NCBI GenBank assembly: GCA_024276305.1
Contig: JAJRXK010000090.1
Coordinates: 1 to 42,793, forward strand
Length of the DNA stretch: 42,793 bases
Origin: Candidatus Krumholzibacteriota bacterium
Lineage (GTDB): Bacteria > Krumholzibacteriota > Krumholzibacteriia > JAJRXK01
Direction: 5' to 3'
The position numbers and the translations under genes are program-made. Positions 15,774-23,740 of this stretch are shown here, in pieces (positions within the stretch are counted from its first letter, which is position 1; each line of letters opens with the position of its first letter). The notes under the pieces are model-generated. The model did no database searches and had not been told where the DNA came from. It was given only the letters and a program-made list of their open reading frames with translations.

Positions 15774-18614
15774 ATGTGCAGCGCCCCCAACTCCGGCGAA
15801 ACTATCACGATCCGTGGGGCGCGCCAACACAACCTCAAGGGCATCGATGTGCGCATTCCCAAGGGTGCGCTCACGGTGATCAGCGGACTGTCGGGGTCCG
15901 GGAAGTCCTCCCTGGCTTTCGACACTCTCTATGCGCAGGGTCAGCGATCCTACGTCGAGAATCTCAGCACCTACGCCCGCCAGTTTCTCGAGCAGCTCGA
16001 AGAGCCCGATGTCGAGGCGGTCGAGGGCATCCAACCCGCCATCGCCATCCGCCAGCGCAATGGGGTCAAGAGCAGCCGGAGTACGGTGGGCACCGCAACC
16101 GAAGTGTATGACTACCTCCGGGTCCTCTTCGCCCGGGCGGGGCGCATCCGTTGCCATCGATGCCATCGAGAGGTGCAGCCCGATACTCCGGACTCCGCGA
16201 CGGACGACCTGCTCGATCAATTCTCCGAAGGACAGTCCTTGGTGGTTCTCTACCCGGTGGAGTGCACCGAGACCCTCTCCTTCGAGGAGCTTCGTGAGCG
16301 CCTGATGGCTCAGGGTTACGTGAGGGTGTGGGAGGAGGGTGAGCTCGTGCGCCTCGAAGACCTCGATCCGCGGCGAAGCCCTGCGCCGACCGTGGTGGAG
16401 GTGGTCGCCGATCGGATTCGAGCCGGAGTCGCATCTCGATCCCGCTTGACCGAAGCCCTCGAACTCGCGCTCCAGGCGGGAGAGGGCGATGCGTCGGTGG
16501 TGGAGTTGGAGAGTGGGGTGCGAAGGGATTTCAGCGATCGCTATCAATGGCCCGTCGACGGAGAACGCTACGAGAAACCCACACCCCAACTCTTCAGTTT
16601 CAACAGTCCGCAGGGAGCCTGTCCGGGCTGCAATGGATTCGGGGAGCGTCTGGAATTCGACGAGAGGAAGGTGGTTCCCGACCTCGACCGCAGTCTCTCC
16701 GGGGGCGCGATTCGGCCCTGGTCGTCGGAGGCATGGCGCGAAGAATTCGAACGCCTGCTGCGATTCTGCGCCGAAGAGAAGATTCCCACCGAGACGCCCT
16801 TTCGGCGTCTGACGGCGCGGCAGCGTCAGAAGGTCCTCGAGTACGAGGGCAAGGGCTATGTCGGGATCATGCCCTGGCTGCGCGACATGCGGGAACATCC
16901 TCACAGCGAGGGTCAGAGGTTCTTCACTCGCCGATATCTCGGACGTTCGCGCTGCGCGGAGTGCGGGGGTGGGCGACTGCGGGCGACGGCCCTGGCCGTC
17001 AAGCTCGGCGATGCCGGCCACGAAGTCTCGGTGGGGGAGCTCTGCCACCTTCCGATCCCCGAATTGCAGAGTTTCCTGACTTCGCTCGACCCGGAGTATC
17101 TGGCTTCGCGCGGCGCCCGCGATGTCTGGAGGGAGGCGGTCGAGCGGGTCGATTTTCTCCTCGAGATCGGCCTGGACTATCTCAGTCTGGATCGGGCGAG
17201 CCGGAGTCTGAGCGGAGGCGAGATGCAGCGCATCCACCTGAGCAATGCTCTGGGCTCGCGCCTCGTGGAAACGCTCTACGTTCTGGACGAGCCCAGCATC
17301 GGTCTGCACTCGCGCGACACTCACCTCCTGCTCGAGAGCCTCCGTGCTCTGGCGCGGCAGGGCAATACGGTGGTGGTGGTGGAGCACGACCCCGTCATCG
17401 TGACCGCGGCCGACCACCTCATCGATCTCGGACCGGGGGCTGGCAGCCAGGGAGGCCACCTGCTCTTCTCCGGCAAACCTCCTCGACCGGGAGAGGCCTA
17501 TCCGTCCTCTTCTCTCACCTGCGCTCATCTGGTGGGCGACCGCAACGTGCCGGTCAAGACTCGACGGCGCAGTCCCGGGCGTCGACGACTACATCTGATG
17601 CGAGCTCGGCGTCACAATCTGCGAAACGTGGACTTCCGCCTGCCTCTGGGTCTGATCGTCGGGGTGAGCGGCGTGAGCGGTAGCGGCAAGAGTACCTTGA
17701 TCAACGACATTCTCTATCCCGCGTTGAACGGGAATCTGAGCGGAGGCCGGGGGCGCCAATTCGACTTCGACGACCTCCACGGCGCGGACAATCTGAGTGA
17801 TGTGCTGCTCGTCGATCAAAGTCCGATCGGCCGGAGCTCCCGTAGCAATCCCGCAACCTATCTGCAGGTGATGGGTGAGATCCGCGAGCTCCTGGCCTCG
17901 ACGGTCGAGGCTCGCAGTCGCGGTTGGACCGCGGGGCGCTTCAGCTTCAATACCGCTGGCGGACGGTGCAGTGTCTGTCAGGGCATGGGAGTGATCACCG
18001 TGGAGATGCAGTTCATGGCCGATCTCACCGTGCCCTGCGAGGCCTGCCGGGGTCTGCGTTTCGACCGTGAGACTCTCGAGATTCGCTACCGGGGAAAGAA
18101 TATTGCAGAGTTGCTCGACCTGACCATCGACGAGGCCATTCAGTTCTTCGTCGATAGCCCGGGCATCGGCGGGCGTCTGTGGCTCCTGCAGCGAGTGGGG
18201 CTGGGCTACCTCAAGCTGGGGCAGAGCGCGTCCACCTTGAGCGGAGGCGAGAGTCAGAGAATCAAGATCGCGCGCGAGCTATTGGGAGGCAAGAAGGGGC
18301 ACCGTCTCTATCTCCTCGACGAACCCACCACGGGACTGCACAGTGAAGACATTCGTCGCCTGCTCAAGGTCCTCGACGAACTCGTTGATGCGGGGAACAG
18401 TGTCTTGGTCATCGAACACAATCTCGATGTGCTCAAGAACGTGGATTGGATCATCGACCTCGGTCCCGGAGGTGGCCCCGAAGGGGGGCGCATCGTCGTC
18501 GAGGGAAGCCCCGAAGAGATTGCGGCCTGTCCCCAATCCGAGACCGGCCGCGCGCTCGCCCCCCTCTTGACCCGGGCGGCCGCAGAGGAGTCCCAACCAG
18601 GGAGTGATTCGTGA
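15774..18614 (+). CDS. uvrA: Excinuclease ABC subunit A (UvrA family)
   Basis: UvrA is the damage-sensing ATPase of nucleotide excision repair and loads UvrB. The 946-residue length is normal. It has two ABC modules: Walker A GLSGSGKSS (38-46) with signature LSGGEMQRIHL, and VSGVSGSGKSTLIND with signature LSGGESQRIKIA. Zinc-finger cysteines are present (CHRC, CPGC, CAEC, CSVCQGMG, CEAC). The block VDQSPIGRSSRSNPATY is diagnostic of the family, although its form (SSRSNPATYLQ) and LSNALGSRLVETLYVLDEPS depart from the commonest UvrA. A UvrA paralogue is therefore possible. The start was placed at ATG 15774, just before TITIRGARQHNLKGIDV. Its stop overlaps galE by 4 nt (GTGA). Confidence 0.93.
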   Translation: MCSAPNSGETITIRGARQHNLKGIDVRIPKGALTVISGLSGSGKSSLAFDTLYAQGQRSYVENLSTYARQFLEQLEEPDVEAVEGIQPAIAIRQRNGVKSSRSTVGTATEVYDYLRVLFARAGRIRCHRCHREVQPDTPDSATDDLLDQFSEGQSLVVLYPVECTETLSFEELRERLMAQGYVRVWEEGELVRLEDLDPRRSPAPTVVEVVADRIRAGVASRSRLTEALELALQAGEGDASVVELESGVRRDFSDRYQWPVDGERYEKPTPQLFSFNSPQGACPGCNGFGERLEFDERKVVPDLDRSLSGGAIRPWSSEAWREEFERLLRFCAEEKIPTETPFRRLTARQRQKVLEYEGKGYVGIMPWLRDMREHPHSEGQRFFTRRYLGRSRCAECGGGRLRATALAVKLGDAGHEVSVGELCHLPIPELQSFLTSLDPEYLASRGARDVWREAVERVDFLLEIGLDYLSLDRASRSLSGGEMQRIHLSNALGSRLVETLYVLDEPSIGLHSRDTHLLLESLRALARQGNTVVVVEHDPVIVTAADHLIDLGPGAGSQGGHLLFSGKPPRPGEAYPSSSLTCAHLVGDRNVPVKTRRRSPGRRRLHLMRARRHNLRNVDFRLPLGLIVGVSGVSGSGKSTLINDILYPALNGNLSGGRGRQFDFDDLHGADNLSDVLLVDQSPIGRSSRSNPATYLQVMGEIRELLASTVEARSRGWTAGRFSFNTAGGRCSVCQGMGVITVEMQFMADLTVPCEACRGLRFDRETLEIRYRGKNIAELLDLTIDEAIQFFVDSPGIGGRLWLLQRVGLGYLKLGQSASTLSGGESQRIKIARELLGGKKGHRLYLLDEPTTGLHSEDIRRLLKVLDELVDAGNSVLVIEHNLDVLKNVDWIIDLGPGGGPEGGRIVVEGSPEEIAACPQSETGRALAPLLTRAAAEESQPGSDS

Positions 18615-19594
18615 GAGTTCTGGTCACCGGTGGCGCGGGATACATCGGCTCGGTCACTTCGGCCGAGTTGCTGCGACGCGGCCACGACGTTCGCGTCCTC
18701 GATGACCTGAGCACGGGACACCGGGAGGCAGTGGCCGCGGAGGCTGCATTCTTCGAGGGTCGAGTGCAGGATCGCGAAGTGGTCGATGCGGCCCTCGAAG
18801 GAGGAGTGGACGCAGTGATCCACTTCGCCAGTCTGAGCCTGGTCGGAGATTCCGTCCGCCAGCCGCGCCACTACTTCCACGAGAACTTGGGGAGCGCACT
18901 GTCGTTGCTCTCCGCCATGGACCGGGCTCGGGTTCGGCGCTTGGTATTCAGTTCCTCGGCCGCGGTCTACGGTCAACCGGAGGTCGAAGTGATCGACGAG
19001 GATCTGCCGCTGGCTCCGGTCAATCCCTACGGTCATACCAAGGCCATGATCGAAACCATTCTGCAGGAGGAAGCCAGAGCCCGGGGGCTCTCTGCGGTGG
19101 CTCTGCGTTACTTCAACGCATGTGGAGCCGACGGTCGACTCGGAGAAGATCACTCTCCGGAGACCCATCTCATCCCGCGACTGTGTCAGCACCTTCTCGG
19201 ACGGTTGGAAGACTTCGAAGTCTTCGGAAGCGACTACCCCACCGCCGATGGGAGCGCGGTGCGTGATTATGTGCATGTGAAGGATCTCGCGGCCGCTCAT
19301 GCCGCAGCCCTCGAGGTCTTGGGGGATCCCGGGCTGGTGGCGTTGAATCTCGGGACCGGAAGGGGGGCCAGTGTCCTGGAAGTGTTGCGAGCGGCAGCCG
19401 AAGTCAGCGGAACCGAGTTGAGGGCGCCGGCCGGACCACGGCGCCCCGGAGATCCACCGCGCCTGGTGGCCAGCCGCGCGCGCGCCGAAGCCCACTTGGG
19501 CTGGGTACCTCGACACAGTGAGCTGGTGACCATTCTGCGCGATGCCTTTCGGTGGCATCGCGAATATCCCGAGGGATATGGCGCAGCTTCCTAG
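18611..19594 (+). CDS. galE: UDP-glucose 4-epimerase
   Basis: GalE interconverts UDP-glucose and UDP-galactose, feeding LPS and exopolysaccharide synthesis. It is an extended short-chain dehydrogenase of 327 residues. It has the NAD motif TGGAGYIGS (6-14), DDLSTGH, the serine in FSSSAAVYGQP (about 114-116) and the catalytic Y140-x3-K144 (NPYGHTK). Substrate-loop sequences LRYFNACGA and DYPTADGSAVRDYVHVKDLA are characteristic of GalE. The GTG start overlaps the uvrA stop, with GGGAG just upstream, so it is probably translated by coupling. Pairing of a repair gene with a sugar epimerase looks incidental. Confidence 0.93.
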   Translation: MRVLVTGGAGYIGSVTSAELLRRGHDVRVLDDLSTGHREAVAAEAAFFEGRVQDREVVDAALEGGVDAVIHFASLSLVGDSVRQPRHYFHENLGSALSLLSAMDRARVRRLVFSSSAAVYGQPEVEVIDEDLPLAPVNPYGHTKAMIETILQEEARARGLSAVALRYFNACGADGRLGEDHSPETHLIPRLCQHLLGRLEDFEVFGSDYPTADGSAVRDYVHVKDLAAAHAAALEVLGDPGLVALNLGTGRGASVLEVLRAAAEVSGTELRAPAGPRRPGDPPRLVASRARAEAHLGWVPRHSELVTILRDAFRWHREYPEGYGAAS

Positions 19595-19629
19595 TCCGGC
19601 CCTGGCACCCTCTTTGCCCCAGCCGAGAC

Positions 19630-22062
19630 ATGCAAACTCCCTCTTCATCTTCTCCGCCGAAGGCTCGGTCGGTTTCCGTTTCCACTCTGATGGGTGCTCT
19701 CGGGGATTGCGGAGCCGATCCCAAGGCCTTCTTGCGTACCTGCTTCGGGTGGGCGCCGGGTGCAGAGGAGGTCCTGGCCGCACTCCTGGTCCTTCCCGGT
19801 GGGGAAGAGAAGTGGTTGGCCCGCGCAAGTTCTGCCGATGCCGCCGCGCGCGAGGGTTTCGTGGGATTGGGACTCGACCTGGCTTCGACCGCCCATGGCG
19901 TGGACCTTCCGCTTGGGACCGCCTTCGACGAAGCGGTCGGCTTGCAGACGGTGCGCAATGACGAGGGTCTGGAACTCCACCTTCTGCTCTGCGGGGAAGA
20001 CGAGTCGAGGGAAGAGTGGGAGTGGCTCGACGCCCTGCCCTGCGCCCTTCTGGTCTTCCAACAGCAACTGCATCTGGAACAACTGTCCGCAGAACGTCAC
20101 CACCTCCACCGACGGCTCGAGCAGGTCCGAGCCGGACTGAGGGCCGGAGTCCAGGCGAGCCGGGTCTTCCATGACCTCGGTGCGGCGGGTGATTGGCTCG
20201 TAGATCTGCGCACTCGCTTCTCGGCCCATGCCGTGGCTCTGATCCTGGAGGATCCGCACGACGTCCCTCTGATGCTGAGTCAGGTGCAGAGCACGAGCTC
20301 CTTGCAGGCCGACTTCCTCTCGCGATGCGTGGCGGAATTCGTGCGGGAGCACCGTCAGCCTTGGCCGCAGCACTTGCGGTGGCGCAACCTCGATCTCTCC
20401 GGCTGGGACCGTTTCTGCGCCCCCGAAGAGAGAGGCGGAGGGGATTCCGGCCTCGAGGATCCCTGGCCCTCTTTCCTCGCGGTAGCCCTGAAGAGCGATG
20501 GAGGGAGGGGAGCCCTCGTGGTTCTGGCCGCGCGACTCCCCCAGACCTTCGCGCCGGAGGCGGCCGAGATGTTGCGGTCCACCGCCGGATCGGTGGCCCA
20601 TGCCCTCGGACATGTCCTCGACCAGGAGCAGCAACGGCGTCAGCAATTGCAGAGGATCCTGGAACTGCTTCCGGTGGGCTTGGTGCTCGTCGAAGACGGT
20701 GGAAGGGTGGGGGTGGTCAATTCCGAGGCTCGTCAGCTTCTGGAAATCGAGGGGGAGATCACGAAGCTCGACGACCTCGAGCTTCGGACCGGCATGCGAT
20801 GGAAGGACCTCTTCGAAGAAATCCGTGACCGCCGCAGCGGGCAACCAGGACAGACCATCCTCGAATTGCCCGGCCGAAACCTTCCCCTCGATATCCAGTC
20901 CCTGGGGTGGTCCGATCCCATCACCGAAAAGAGGACCTGGTTGCTCACCCTGCGCGACGTCAGTGCGGAGCAGCGCCGAGAGCGGGCCCGCGCCGAATTC
21001 GTGAGCACGGTGGGACACGAACTCAAGACTCCTCTGACCAGCATGCAAACTGCACTCGAACTCCTGGTGGGGGGGGAGGTCGGAGAAGTCTCCGCCGATC
21101 AACGGCACTTCATCGAGATGACCTTGAGGGGAGTGCACCGGATGGGCCACCGGGTGGAGCAGTTGCTGAACATGGCCCGGGAGGAGGCCGGACGTCTCGT
21201 CCTTCACCGAGAAAGTGTCGAGGCGGGCGAGGTCTTCGGACCGATTTTCGACGACCTCGAACTTCGGGCGGAGAGAGAAGGGCGAGTCCTGATCGTGGAC
21301 CTTCCGCTGCGCGCTCGTTGCTATCTCGATCGCAGTCGCGCCGGAGAGATCCTGGAGAATCTCGTCGGCAATGCCTTCAAGTTCTGTCCCCGTCGTCGGG
21401 AAGTGCGGTGCGTTCTCCGCACCGAGATGCCAGCCCCGGATCTGCGCCTGAGAGAGCTTGCGGCCCTGATCGGCCTCTCCCTCCGGGGGATCGAGATCGA
21501 AGTTCGAGACCGAGGCAGCGGCATGTCTCCCACCACCGTGCACCATGCCTTCGACCCCTTCTACCAGGAGGGGGACCCCCTCTCGGACCGCCCCGAGGGG
21601 GCGGGACTCGGCCTGGCCATCGTTCGCTCGCTGGTGGATGGTCACGACGGAGAGATCACCATCGAGTCCAGAGTGGGCGAGGGGACCACCTTCCGCGTGT
21701 GGATTCCCGAGACCGCAGAGGTCGCGGGATTCCTCTCGACGGTCAAGATTCTGCGTGCACGGGTGGAGGAGGCGTGGCGGAGAGCGGAGTCTCTGCATCT
21801 GAATCTCTACGCTCCACCTGGGGGGGATCCCAGCTCTGAGGAAGCGAGTGACACCGAGGCGGTCTATCTGCCCCTTGGCGAGGCTTGGACCCTGCGCTGC
21901 GGGTCATCGTCGCCGGCGGCGGGGAGGGGTGGGGTGGCCGCGGTGTCGCTCCCCGAGGACGGACGCCGTGCGGGTACATTGCTTGCGGAGCTTCTTCAAC
22001 GCGCAAACCCGTACGGACTCCCGTCGGGAGATCCTCAGCCCGGAAAGGCGTCCCATGACTGA
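19630..22062 (+). CDS. Soluble sensor histidine kinase (GAF-like, PAS-like, HisKA, HATPase)
   Basis: This 810-residue kinase has no membrane segment, so it should sense a cytosolic cue. N-terminal region 1-130 is unrecognised. A GAF-like region spans about 170-330 (VFHDLGAAGDWLVDLRTRFSAHAVALIL) and a short PAS-like domain about 340-445 (LELLPVGLVLVEDGGRVGVVNSEA). HisKA carries the phospho-acceptor H463 in VGHELKTPLTSM. HATPase_c has the N-box EILENLVGNAFKF (N577/N581), G1 DRGSGM (D628) and G2 GAGLGLAI. A 110-residue C-terminal extension (about 700-810) has no family that I recognise. ATG 19630 follows galE by 35 nt with a weak ribosome site; ATG 19690 is an alternative. The stop overlaps the response regulator by 8 nt. 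Confidence 0.9.
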   Translation: MQTPSSSSPPKARSVSVSTLMGALGDCGADPKAFLRTCFGWAPGAEEVLAALLVLPGGEEKWLARASSADAAAREGFVGLGLDLASTAHGVDLPLGTAFDEAVGLQTVRNDEGLELHLLLCGEDESREEWEWLDALPCALLVFQQQLHLEQLSAERHHLHRRLEQVRAGLRAGVQASRVFHDLGAAGDWLVDLRTRFSAHAVALILEDPHDVPLMLSQVQSTSSLQADFLSRCVAEFVREHRQPWPQHLRWRNLDLSGWDRFCAPEERGGGDSGLEDPWPSFLAVALKSDGGRGALVVLAARLPQTFAPEAAEMLRSTAGSVAHALGHVLDQEQQRRQQLQRILELLPVGLVLVEDGGRVGVVNSEARQLLEIEGEITKLDDLELRTGMRWKDLFEEIRDRRSGQPGQTILELPGRNLPLDIQSLGWSDPITEKRTWLLTLRDVSAEQRRERARAEFVSTVGHELKTPLTSMQTALELLVGGEVGEVSADQRHFIEMTLRGVHRMGHRVEQLLNMAREEAGRLVLHRESVEAGEVFGPIFDDLELRAEREGRVLIVDLPLRARCYLDRSRAGEILENLVGNAFKFCPRRREVRCVLRTEMPAPDLRLRELAALIGLSLRGIEIEVRDRGSGMSPTTVHHAFDPFYQEGDPLSDRPEGAGLGLAIVRSLVDGHDGEITIESRVGEGTTFRVWIPETAEVAGFLSTVKILRARVEEAWRRAESLHLNLYAPPGGDPSSEEASDTEAVYLPLGEAWTLRCGSSSPAAGRGGVAAVSLPEDGRRAGTLLAELLQRANPYGLPSGDPQPGKASHD

Positions 22063-22465
22063 CAAGCCCGTGATTCTGATCGTCGATGACGATCCTGACA
22101 TCGTCGAGACCCTCGACTTCGCGCTCCGACGTCGGGGCTATTCGGTAAGAGTTGCCTACGATGGGCAGGAAGCGCTCGCTTCGGCCAAGACCTCGCCCCC
22201 GGATCTCATGGTCCTCGATGTCATGCTGCCGGGGTGCAACGGCTACGAAGTCTCTCGCAAACTCAAGGAGTGGATGACCCAGCGCTCCGAGGGATCGCGC
22301 TTTCCGATCATGCTGCTCACCGCTCGCCGGCTCAACAGCGTCGATCGTGAGGAATTCGTCGCAACCTGGTCCAAGGCGGATTCGGTGATGTACAAGCCCT
22401 TCGCCCTCGATCGCCTGGTCGACAACATCGCCGATCTCACCCCCCAGGTCGCGGTGGGAGTCTGA
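22055..22465 (+). CDS. Receiver-only response regulator
   Basis: The 136-residue protein is a bare receiver domain. It has the acidic pair D11/D12 (VDDDPDIVETLDFAL), phospho-acceptor D55 (LMVLDVMLPG), the switch Thr at 89 (MLLTARR) and Lys114 in MYKPFALD. There is no output domain. Such proteins act by protein contact (CheY- or Spo0F-like) or as relay steps. The start overlaps the end of the kinase gene by 8 nt, so the two form a cognate pair. GGAAAGG lies upstream of the ATG. A 12-residue insert (MTQRSEGSRFPI) sits before the switch region. The downstream target is not encoded nearby. Confidence 0.92.
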   Translation: MTDKPVILIVDDDPDIVETLDFALRRRGYSVRVAYDGQEALASAKTSPPDLMVLDVMLPGCNGYEVSRKLKEWMTQRSEGSRFPIMLLTARRLNSVDREEFVATWSKADSVMYKPFALDRLVDNIADLTPQVAVGV

Positions 22466-22477
22466 ATCGGCGGCGCC

Positions 22478-22506
22478 TTGACAAAGCGAGGGCCCTCTCC
22501 GATATT
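22478..22506 (+). promoter_or_regulatory. Sigma-70-type promoter of tRNA-Phe
   Basis: A perfect -35 TTGACA (22478-22483) and a -10-like GATATT (22501-22506) are separated by 17 nt. They lie about 48 nt upstream of the tRNA. Confidence 0.65.
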
Positions 22507-22553
22507 CACTCTTCGCTCCGGGGCAGCGATCTGTGCCGGAGCCCTTCGAAGGT

Positions 22554-22629
22554 GCGTCGGTAGCTCAGTTGGTAGAGCAACGGATTGAAAATCCGTGTGT
22601 CGGCGGTTCAATTCCGTCCCGACGCACCA
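22554..22629 (+). tRNA. tRNA-Phe (GAA)
   Basis: The 76-nt cloverleaf has a perfect 7-bp acceptor stem (GCGTCGG/CCGACGC), then A and an encoded CCA. The D-arm starts TAGCTCAG. The anticodon stem ACGGA/TCCGT closes the loop TTGAAAA, with anticodon GAA at 22587-22589. The T-arm has loop TTCAATT. It follows a clear promoter and precedes the convergent marR gene. Confidence 0.97.
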
Positions 22630-22659
22630 TCGACCCCCCACCGGGCCCGGTCGGGCGAA

Positions 22660-23136
22660 TCACAGCTCCTTCAGATGATCTTCGTTCCAGCGCTCCAAGG
22701 CGATCCGTACCTCGTGGAGGGCCCGGGTGCAGTCCTGCCGGGCCGAGGGGCTCATTCGCGCCAGGACCTCCCGCTGCATCTGCTCGGCCAGGGCGAGGTG
22801 GGTCTCGAGCCGCTCCCGGCCGTCGGCCAGGGTTTCGAGGTGGATCTGCCGGCGATCCCGTGGATTGGGTCGGCGGCGGACGAGTCGCTTGGCTTCGAGG
22901 TCATCGACGAGTCGGGTGACCGTGCTGCGCCGGATCCGCAGCTCGCGGGCGAGGTCCTGCATGGTCAGGGTCCCGCAGGCCTCCTCGATGATGCGTAGGG
23001 CATGGGCTCCGACCGAAGTCAGCCCCGCGGCGGCCGCGGCCTGACGGTCCTGGGCTTGGATCTGACGACTCAGTTCGCGGCTCTCCGTGTACAGGAGTCG
23101 GGCCTGTCGCAGGAGTGAGAGCTCCGGAGCGGGCAT
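22660..23136 (-). CDS. MarR-family transcriptional regulator
   Basis: The 158-residue protein has the MarR winged helix-turn-helix at about 55-110: LTMQDLARELRIRRSTVTRLVDDLE in pieces, then the wing LVRRRPNPRDRRQIHLETLADG with the typical D-x-R-R. Flanking helices form the dimer interface. These regulators usually repress efflux or catabolic genes and respond to small aromatic ligands. The start at 23136 has a strong GAGGAGGT 5 nt upstream on the coding strand; the in-frame ATG at 23175 lies in the promoter region. The gene sits alone between tRNA-Phe and tRNA-Thr, with no obvious target gene beside it. An AT-rich palindrome overlaps its promoter, suggesting autoregulation. Confidence 0.93.
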   Translation of the reverse strand: MPAPELSLLRQARLLYTESRELSRQIQAQDRQAAAAAGLTSVGAHALRIIEEACGTLTMQDLARELRIRRSTVTRLVDDLEAKRLVRRRPNPRDRRQIHLETLADGRERLETHLALAEQMQREVLARMSPSARQDCTRALHEVRIALERWNEDHLKEL

Positions 23137-23151
23137 GGTGACCTCCTCATG

Positions 23152-23195
23152 ATTTGAGAATCGAATTATTAGCATAGCGAATCAAATGTGTCCAA
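23152..23195 (-). promoter_or_regulatory. Promoter and palindromic operator of the marR gene
   Basis: On the minus strand, TTGGAC (23190-23195) and TAATAA (23166-23171) form a -35/-10 pair with an 18-nt spacer. An imperfect inverted repeat with outer arms ATTTGA (23152-23157) and TCAAAT (23182-23187) spans the -10 region, so a dimer bound there should block transcription. The stretch is strikingly AT-rich for this window. Confidence 0.6.
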
Positions 23196-23235
23196 GCCAG
23201 AAAACCCCGAAGCGCGGCGATTTTCCCGGGCCGTC

Positions 23236-23263
23236 TTGACACCGGAATCGAATGGAATAGACT
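23236..23263 (+). promoter_or_regulatory. Sigma-70-type promoter of tRNA-Thr
   Basis: A perfect -35 TTGACA (23236-23241) and -10-like TAGACT (23258-23263) are 16 nt apart. They lie about 63 nt upstream of the tRNA and about 50 nt from the marR operator. Confidence 0.6.
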
Positions 23264-23326
23264 GCCCCCAGCGGCGACGATGCGGCATACAGCATCGGCT
23301 TCCGTCTACCACGCGTCGCGGGTGTC

Positions 23327-23402
23327 GCTGGTGTAGCTCAGCTGGTAGAGCAGCTCATTCGTAATGAGCAGGTCTGGGGTTCAAGTCCCCACACCAGCTC
23401 CA
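23327..23402 (+). tRNA. tRNA-Thr (CGT)
   Basis: The 76-nt cloverleaf has acceptor GCTGGTG/CACCAGC, discriminator T and an encoded CCA. The D-arm begins TAGCTCAG. The anticodon stem GCTCA/TGAGC closes TTCGTAA, with anticodon CGT at 23360-23362, reading ACG. The T-arm is TGGGG/CCCCA with loop TTCAAGT. A strong terminator follows 43 nt downstream. Confidence 0.97.
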
Positions 23403-23445
23403 GCCCTCTTGGGGGCAAGCATCCGAGCACGTGGAATTCGTCGCG

Positions 23446-23485
23446 GAGAAGGGGTCTCGCAGCCTGGGCCCCTTCTCTTTTTTTT
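23446..23485 (+). terminator. Rho-independent terminator after tRNA-Thr
   Basis: GAGAAGGGG (23446-23454) pairs perfectly with CCCCTTCTC (23469-23477) and is followed by eight T residues (23478-23485). This ends the tRNA-Thr transcript. Confidence 0.92.
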
Positions 23486-23740
23486 GCCGGTCGAGTGGGA
23501 ACATCACTTCGACTTGGCCTTCGCAAAGTCGGCGCGAGAGTTGCGTTCCATTCCGGAAGAATTGCCCGCGGTTCTGCGGATCGCCGGCCCGAGGAATCGC
23601 ATCGGAGACCCAGGCCTTGGCTTTGACTGGTCGGGCGGGTCCGCAGGTTGTACAAGAATGGGCGGCAAGGGGTCGCGGTGAACCAAGGGCTGCGGTCTCC
23701 CGAAGTTCGGCTCTGGCATCTCTTGGATCGAGGTCGGTGA
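23486..23740. other. Non-coding gap before glmM
   Basis: With the tRNA trailer this is part of a ~340-nt stretch with no convincing gene. Short frames crossing it have no recognisable domain, and one begins inside tRNA-Thr. No clear promoter, RNA fold or repeat was seen beyond GAGGT at 23730-23734, the ribosome site of glmM. Confidence 0.5.

Noticed and set aside
22554-23402. Integrated element between tRNA-Phe and tRNA-Thr
   Set aside because: Only marR lies there; no integrase, no repeated tRNA 3' end and no attachment-site duplication were seen.
23364-23681. A 105-codon open frame across tRNA-Thr and its trailer
   Set aside because: It starts inside tRNA-Thr, crosses the terminator, and has no recognisable domain.
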